Origin: Actinomycetota bacterium
GTDB taxonomy: Bacteria > Actinomycetota > Actinomycetes > Nanopelagicales > Nanopelagicaceae
Direction of reading: 5' to 3'
Assembly: GCA_009702845.1 (NCBI GenBank)
Contig: WLHG01000025.1
Span: forward strand, 1 to 9,784
DNA length: 9,784 nt
Shown piece after piece: positions 6,160 through 9,784 of the stretch. The position numbers and the translations under genes were made by a program. The notes under the pieces were generated by a model. The model was not told the origin of the DNA, did not search any database, and saw nothing but the letters and a program-made list of their open reading frames with translations. Within the stretch, counting starts at the first letter, position 1. Every line of letters starts with the position of its first letter.

Positions 6160-7812
6160 TCAATGCCCCTCTGTCTTGATATGTGGGTGGTGAAGATCAA
6201 AGGCGGGACGCTCACTTGAAATACGTGGCATCGTTAAGAAGTTATGGCGCGGTGGTGGGCATGAAGTCGCCCATTCAAGGGATGCTCCATAGCCCCAAGG
6301 ATCATCGACGCCGACCAATGGTGCTTTGCGCGTGATCCAAATATTGATCATGAATGGAATCATAGAAAACGCTAATAGGAATGAACCGACGGTTGAAACT
6401 GTGTTCATAAATGTAAAGCCATCGGTTGCAAGGTAATCGGCGTAGCGTCGTGGGAATCCCTTAATACCTAACCAGTGTTGAATGAGGAAAGTTAAGTGGA
6501 AGCCGACGAAAGTCGTCCAGAAGTGGATTTTGCCAAGACGCTCATTGAGCATCTTGCCCGTCATCTTTGGCCACCAGAAATAGAAGCCGGCAAACATCGC
6601 AAATACAACGGTTCCAAAGAGAACGTAATGGAAGTGGGCCACAACGAAGTAGCTAGCCGAGACGGCAAAGTCCAGCGGAGGCGAAGCCAAGATGATTCCA
6701 GTAAGGCCACCGAATAAGAAGGTTACGAGAAAACCCATTACCCAGAGCATTGGAGTTTCAAAAGTTACGTGACCGCGCCACATCGTGCCGATCCAGTTGA
6801 AGAACTTAACACCTGTTGGAACGCCGATAAGAAATGTCATGAAGGAGAAGAAGGGCAACAAAACCTGGCCTGTTGCAAACATGTGGTGTGCCCAGACCGA
6901 AACAGAGAGCGCTGAAATTGCAATCGTTGCTGCAATGAGGCCCTTGTAACCAAAGATTGGTTTACGGCTAAAGACGGGCAGGATTTCTGTAGCGATTCCA
7001 AAGAATGGAAGCGCCAAAATATAAACCTCGGGATGGCCGAAGAACCAGAACAAGTGCTGGAAGAGCATCGCGCCACCATTTGCCGGATCAAATAAATGCG
7101 TACCGTAGATTCGATCAGATTCAAGACCGAGAAGGGCTGCTGCAAGTGGAGGGAATGCAAGTAGAACAAGAATTGAAGTCAGAAGAACGTTCCACGAGAA
7201 GATTGACATACGGAACATCGTCATACCGGGTGCGCGCATTGTAAATATTGTTGTAATGAAGTTAACGCCGCCGAGAATTGTTCCGATACCGCTGATCGCT
7301 AGACCAATAAGCCAAAGATCGGCGCCGATTCCAGGGGAATACGTTGCATTAGATAGTGGAACATAAACGGTCCAACCGAAAGAGGCTGCGCCCCCGGGTG
7401 ATAAGAAGCCGGCAAATGCCATCGTTCCGCCGAATAGGTATAGCCAGTAGGACAACATATTCAAACGAGGGAAGGCCACGTCGGCCGCGCCGATTTGCAA
7501 CGGCATGACCACATTTGCAAAGCCAACAAAGAGCGGAGTAGCAAACATCAAAAGCATGATCGTTCCATGCATTGTAAAGATCTGGTTGTACTGCTCATAA
7601 CTTAAAAACTGCATACCTGGTCGTGCTAATTCGCTACGAAGAGCCAAAGCAAGAATTCCACCAATGAGGAACCATGCAAAGGAGGTCATTAAGTAGAGGT
7701 AGCCGATTGTCTTGTGATCGGTTGAGGTTATCCACTTAACAAAGTTCTTGCCCTTTGCCGCAGGAATTGCCGCTAACTCTGTGTTGGTTGGGCTTTGTGC
7801 ATATGTTGTCAT
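6160..7812 (-). CDS. ctaD: Cytochrome c oxidase subunit I (aa3 type, haem-copper oxidase)
   Basis: The 550-residue catalytic subunit that reduces oxygen to water and pumps protons. Haem a is bound by H82 (MHGT) and H395, haem a3 by H393 (VVAHFHYV), and CuB by H260, H309 and H310. Y264 of GHPEVY is the cross-linked tyrosine. Proton-path residues of an A-type enzyme are present: D111, N100, N118 and E262 for the D path, K336 (PTGVK) for the K path. About twelve helices span residues 35-500, and the tail [13 protein letters not shown] is typical of Actinobacteria. Odd: the His-Asp pair that binds interface Mg in canonical enzymes (bovine H368-D369) is S385-A386 here. The ATG overlaps the ctaC stop by four bases, with a strong ribosome binding site. 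Confidence 0.97.
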   Translation of the reverse strand: MTTYAQSPTNTELAAIPAAKGKNFVKWITSTDHKTIGYLYLMTSFAWFLIGGILALALRSELARPGMQFLSYEQYNQIFTMHGTIMLLMFATPLFVGFANVVMPLQIGAADVAFPRLNMLSYWLYLFGGTMAFAGFLSPGGAASFGWTVYVPLSNATYSPGIGADLWLIGLAISGIGTILGGVNFITTIFTMRAPGMTMFRMSIFSWNVLLTSILVLLAFPPLAAALLGLESDRIYGTHLFDPANGGAMLFQHLFWFFGHPEVYILALPFFGIATEILPVFSRKPIFGYKGLIAATIAISALSVSVWAHHMFATGQVLLPFFSFMTFLIGVPTGVKFFNWIGTMWRGHVTFETPMLWVMGFLVTFLFGGLTGIILASPPLDFAVSASYFVVAHFHYVLFGTVVFAMFAGFYFWWPKMTGKMLNERLGKIHFWTTFVGFHLTFLIQHWLGIKGFPRRYADYLATDGFTFMNTVSTVGSFLLAFSMIPFMINIWITRKAPLVGVDDPWGYGASLEWATSCPPPRHNFLTMPRISSERPAFDLHHPHIKTEGH

Positions 7813-8558
7813 GCTTGGCTCCCCTTTAGAGTCTGAAGATATGCCGCGTAATCACTTGGAGATACGACCTTTACGGTGAAAACCATCTGTGAGTGTGCAC
7901 GACCACATAAAATATTGCAGCGTCCTGGATACTCGCCTATTTTATTTGCAGTGAACTCAAGGTGATTAGTTACACCGGGCAAGTTTTGCATTTGAATCAT
8001 AAAGGCGGGAATCCAAAATCCATGGATTACGTCATTAGAGATAATCGTATATCTGACTCGTTCTCCCTGAGGAACTACCAATGTGGGTGGTTGTGCAGGG
8101 GTGCCAGTTACCACTGCATCTGGACCTGCCTCAGGATATGCGAACTGCCATGACCATTGCATGCCAGTGACTGAGATTTCATGAATAGCCGATGTGCTCT
8201 TGGCTGTAATTGCAGTTTCTTTTTTAGCTGTGTAATAAAACATGACAGCGACGATGATGAAAGGGATGATCGTATAAATAATCTCAATAGGGACGTTGTA
8301 CTGGGTCTGCTTGGGAAACTCTGGACCATCTTTCTTGCCCCGGTGGAAAACCGCTGGCCACAAAATTAAGATCAACGTTGCAACGCCAACGACTCCGGCG
8401 GCGATCCATGCCCCTTGCCACAAACTTAAGGACTCGTCATTAACACTTGATGCACCTTCTGGGAATCCAAGTTCAGAGACCTTCGAGCAGCCCGTTAAAA
8501 ACAGGGCTGGGATAAGCAGGGCCAGAGCGCGAAGGCTCTTGATTTTCTGTCGCGACAT
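7809..8558 (-). CDS. ctaC: Cytochrome c oxidase subunit II (CuA subunit), lipoprotein
   Basis: A 249-residue subunit that takes electrons from QcrC through a binuclear CuA centre outside the membrane. An N-terminal signal with basic RQKIK and lipobox LTGC (21-24) predicts a lipid-modified C24. Two helices follow (about 48-70 and 90-110), then the conserved GMQWSWQF and the cupredoxin domain. CuA ligands are H179, C214, C218, H222 and M225. Canonical CxExC reads CNILC here, with I216 replacing the glutamate that contacts CuA by its backbone and Mg by its side chain. The ATG at 8558 is preferred over an in-frame TTG at 8579 because it gives a better signal peptide; neither has a Shine-Dalgarno. 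It is shorter than I recall for Mycobacterium and Streptomyces CtaC. Its stop overlaps the ctaD start. Confidence 0.94.
   Translation of the reverse strand: MSRQKIKSLRALALLIPALFLTGCSKVSELGFPEGASSVNDESLSLWQGAWIAAGVVGVATLILILWPAVFHRGKKDGPEFPKQTQYNVPIEIIYTIIPFIIVAVMFYYTAKKETAITAKSTSAIHEISVTGMQWSWQFAYPEAGPDAVVTGTPAQPPTLVVPQGERVRYTIISNDVIHGFWIPAFMIQMQNLPGVTNHLEFTANKIGEYPGRCNILCGRAHSQMVFTVKVVSPSDYAAYLQTLKGSQA
7819..7825 (-). promoter_or_regulatory. Strong ribosome binding site of ctaD
   Basis: AGGGGAG on the minus strand lies six bases before the ctaD ATG, inside the last codons of ctaC. It is the best Shine-Dalgarno sequence in the window and would boost the catalytic subunit within the operon. 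Confidence 0.7.
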
Positions 8559-8560
8559 GA

Positions 8561-8573
8561 GGGTAAGGATATA
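8561..8573 (-). promoter_or_regulatory. Possible -10 box and near-leaderless start for ctaC
   Basis: TATATC on the minus strand (8573 down to 8568) matches four of six -10 bases. A start about 7 bases further falls near 8561, three bases before the ATG at 8558. No Shine-Dalgarno precedes the ATG, fitting a nearly leaderless mRNA. No good -35 box was found, so ctaC could also be read through from the kinase gene. Confidence 0.35.
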
Positions 8574-8604
8574 GGCCAACCTAAGAAAACTTCGTATCGA
8601 CTAC

Positions 8605-8624
8605 TAGCCCCACCTATGTGGCTA
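8605..8624. repeat. Imperfect inverted repeat between the kinase gene and ctaC
   Basis: TAGCC (8605-8609) pairs with GGCTA (8620-8624), with an inner AC/GT pair, a two-base bulge and a CTAT loop. It begins about 11 bases after the kinase stop. On the minus strand a short T-rich run follows only about 14 bases later, so this is a weak terminator or RNA-processing candidate at best. The 76-bp gap otherwise holds only the possible ctaC promoter. Confidence 0.3.
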
Positions 8625-8634
8625 TGAGCACACG

Positions 8635-9612
8635 TTAAGCCTTGATATGTGCGGAAATTTCCGATGCAGCGCTCTTGCCATAGGCCTGCTCAAAGCGTGC
8701 AACAAACTCATCCCCAGTAAATCGATATTCCTGGGTTCCCATCGTTTCGATGACATACGTCGCTATTAATGAACCCAGCTGGGCACATCGCTCGTGATTT
8801 AAGCCCCATGCAAGACCTGCGATGAAGCCAGATCGAAATGAATCACCGACGCCCGTTGGATCGGTCTTAGATTTCTCTTTGGGGCAGCCCACCAGAATGC
8901 TCTCGTGCCCAGCACTCTCAACCTTTGCACCCTTTGATCCCAGGGTTACCACGCGCACTTTTACGCGGCTAAGAATCTCGGCATCGGACCAGCCGGTCTT
9001 TTGCATGGCTAGGGCAAGCTCATACTCGTTCATGAATAGATATGCCGCCCCGTCGATCAAAAGCTTGATTTCATCCCCGCTCATTCGAGCCATTTGCTGG
9101 GATGGATCGGCGGCAAATGCAATTCCCATCTGGCGGCACACATCTGAGTGGTGCAACATCGCCTCTGGATCATCGGGTGAAATTACAACCATATCGAAGC
9201 GCCCCGATTTATCCATGATGGGACCTAGTTCGATATTTCTAGCCTCGCTCATCGCCCCTGGAAAAAACGATGCGATCTGATTTAAATCATCATCAGTTGT
9301 AACCATGAAGTGGGCGGTGTAAAGAGTTTCAGAGACCAGTGCATGCGAAGTGTCTACACCGTGACGAGATAACCAGGCTTCGTAGTCGGGCCAATCTTTT
9401 CCAACGGCGGCAATAAGAACAGGGTTTAAACCTAAGACGCCCATTCCAAATGCGATGTTTGCAGCACAACCGCCACGGCGCACATCCAGGCTATCGACAA
9501 GAAAAGAGAGAGATACTTTTTCTAGAGAACCGGCGACGAGTGAGTCGGTAAATTTTCCAGAAAAGGTCATTAAATGATCAAGACCGACCGAGCCAGCAAC
9601 ACCGATTTTCAT
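8635..9612 (-). CDS. adoK: PfkB-family sugar/nucleoside kinase, adenosine-kinase-like (AdoK)
   Basis: A 325-residue cytoplasmic ribokinase-fold kinase. It resembles Mycobacterium tuberculosis AdoK (Rv2202c), as I remember that protein, over the whole length: GSVGLDHLM near the N terminus, VSLSFLVDSLDV at 33-44, the first PfkB signature GGCAANIAFGMG (47-58), IASFFPGAMSEARNI, AADPSQQ, and the second signature DPTGVGDSF (251-259) with catalytic base D257 and anion hole GVG. The likely reaction is ATP-dependent phosphorylation of adenosine to AMP in purine salvage; other family members act on ribose or fructose, so the substrate is inferred. The ATG begins the family's normal N terminus but has no Shine-Dalgarno. 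erpA lies 29 bp upstream and ctaC 76 bp downstream, an order also recalled from other Actinobacteria. Confidence 0.82.
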   Translation of the reverse strand: MKIGVAGSVGLDHLMTFSGKFTDSLVAGSLEKVSLSFLVDSLDVRRGGCAANIAFGMGVLGLNPVLIAAVGKDWPDYEAWLSRHGVDTSHALVSETLYTAHFMVTTDDDLNQIASFFPGAMSEARNIELGPIMDKSGRFDMVVISPDDPEAMLHHSDVCRQMGIAFAADPSQQMARMSGDEIKLLIDGAAYLFMNEYELALAMQKTGWSDAEILSRVKVRVVTLGSKGAKVESAGHESILVGCPKEKSKTDPTGVGDSFRSGFIAGLAWGLNHERCAQLGSLIATYVIETMGTQEYRFTGDEFVARFEQAYGKSAASEISAHIKA

Positions 9613-9641
9613 AGGGCTAGGTTGAAAGAAAGCGCTTAGCT

Positions 9642-9784
9642 TTAATTAAATGAATCGCCGCAGGCACACGAGCCGCCTGCATTGGGATTATCAATAGTAA
9701 AACCCTGCTTCTCGATCGTATCTACGAAGTCAATTGAAGCACCCATCAAATATGGATCGCTCATCTTGTCGATGATGACTTTGA
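9642..9784 (-). CDS. erpA: Iron-sulfur cluster insertion protein, C-terminal part (ErpA/IscA/HesB family; enters from right edge)
   Basis: The last 46 codons and the TAA stop are in the window. A-type carrier proteins hold and deliver iron-sulfur clusters to target apoproteins in the cytoplasm. The visible end carries DPYLMGASIDFVD, IEKQGFTIDNPNA and then GGSCACGDSF, whose two C-terminal cysteines (CxC) are the family's cluster ligands; the third ligand cysteine should lie off the edge. ErpA, IscA and SufA share this ending, so the name is a best guess from actinobacterial gene order. The kinase gene begins 29 bp downstream on the same strand. A cluster carrier next to genes for Rieske and haem-copper complexes is plausible, but Rieske maturation by this protein is not shown here. 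Confidence 0.88.
   Translation of the reverse strand, partial: KVIIDKMSDPYLMGASIDFVDTIEKQGFTIDNPNAGGSCACGDSFN

Noticed and set aside
6496..7244. Plus-strand ORFs of 73 and 79 residues opposite ctaD
   Set aside because: They are charged, low-complexity shadows of the membrane-helix codons of ctaD on the other strand, with no independent support.
8559..8579. TTG start at 8579 for ctaC
   Set aside because: The extra seven residues would put hydrophobic sequence before the basic part of the signal peptide; the ATG at 8558 gives a standard lipoprotein signal.
8822..9280. 152-residue plus-strand ORF opposite the kinase gene
   Set aside because: It is the longest shadow in the window, but its sequence shows no family features, while the minus strand holds a clear full-length PfkB kinase.
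9629..9643. AAAGC...GCTTT repeat and the AAGCGCTT palindrome between erpA and the kinase gene
   Set aside because: The stem is only five pairs and the following T-rich run is broken; not enough for a terminator or operator call.
1..9784. Mobile elements, CRISPR arrays, RNA genes or a new defence-type system
   Set aside because: No transposase, terminal or direct repeats, spaced repeat units or tRNA/rRNA-like sequence seen; the window is nearly filled with recognised housekeeping and respiratory genes.

Overview
This window is a compact, gene-dense piece of an actinobacterial chromosome carrying almost the whole aerobic terminal respiratory chain. The proteins look actinobacterial throughout: a di-haem QcrC with a C-terminal anchor, a three-helix Rieske protein, a QcrB with a long C-terminal tail, a four-helix CtaF, and an AdoK-like kinase next to ctaC. 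Base composition is only moderately GC-rich (about half, by eye), intergenic spaces are tiny and genes overlap at start and stop codons. I infer a streamlined aquatic actinobacterium, such as a freshwater acI/Nanopelagicales-type lineage; this rests on composition and compactness, not on a marker gene.

Layout. Positions 1-735, minus strand: a receiver-domain protein of response-regulator type followed by the 5' part of trpD, which runs off the left edge. Positions 736-859: a divergent promoter region with several inverted repeats. Positions 860-4882, plus strand: ctaE-qcrC-qcrA-qcrB. Positions 4879-9784, minus strand: erpA (3' part only, entering from the right edge), an adenosine-kinase-like PfkB protein, ctaC, ctaD, ctaF and an EamA-family membrane transporter. 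The two respiratory gene sets point at each other, and qcrB and the transporter end in the same CTAG.

How it fits together. QcrA, QcrB and QcrC form the cytochrome bcc menaquinol oxidase, and CtaC, CtaD, CtaE and CtaF form the aa3 oxidase. In Actinobacteria these join in a bcc-aa3 supercomplex, with the two haems of QcrC handing electrons directly to the CuA centre of CtaC. All haem and copper ligands are present. The residues that hold the structural Mg2+ at the CtaC/CtaD interface of canonical oxidases are not.

I see no mobile element, CRISPR array, tRNA or rRNA, and no clearly new multi-gene system. The items most worth a second look are the paired loss of Mg-site residues in CtaC and CtaD, the stand-alone receiver lacking its conserved lysine, the hairpin and promoter arrangement before ctaE, and the transporter attached to the cta operon.
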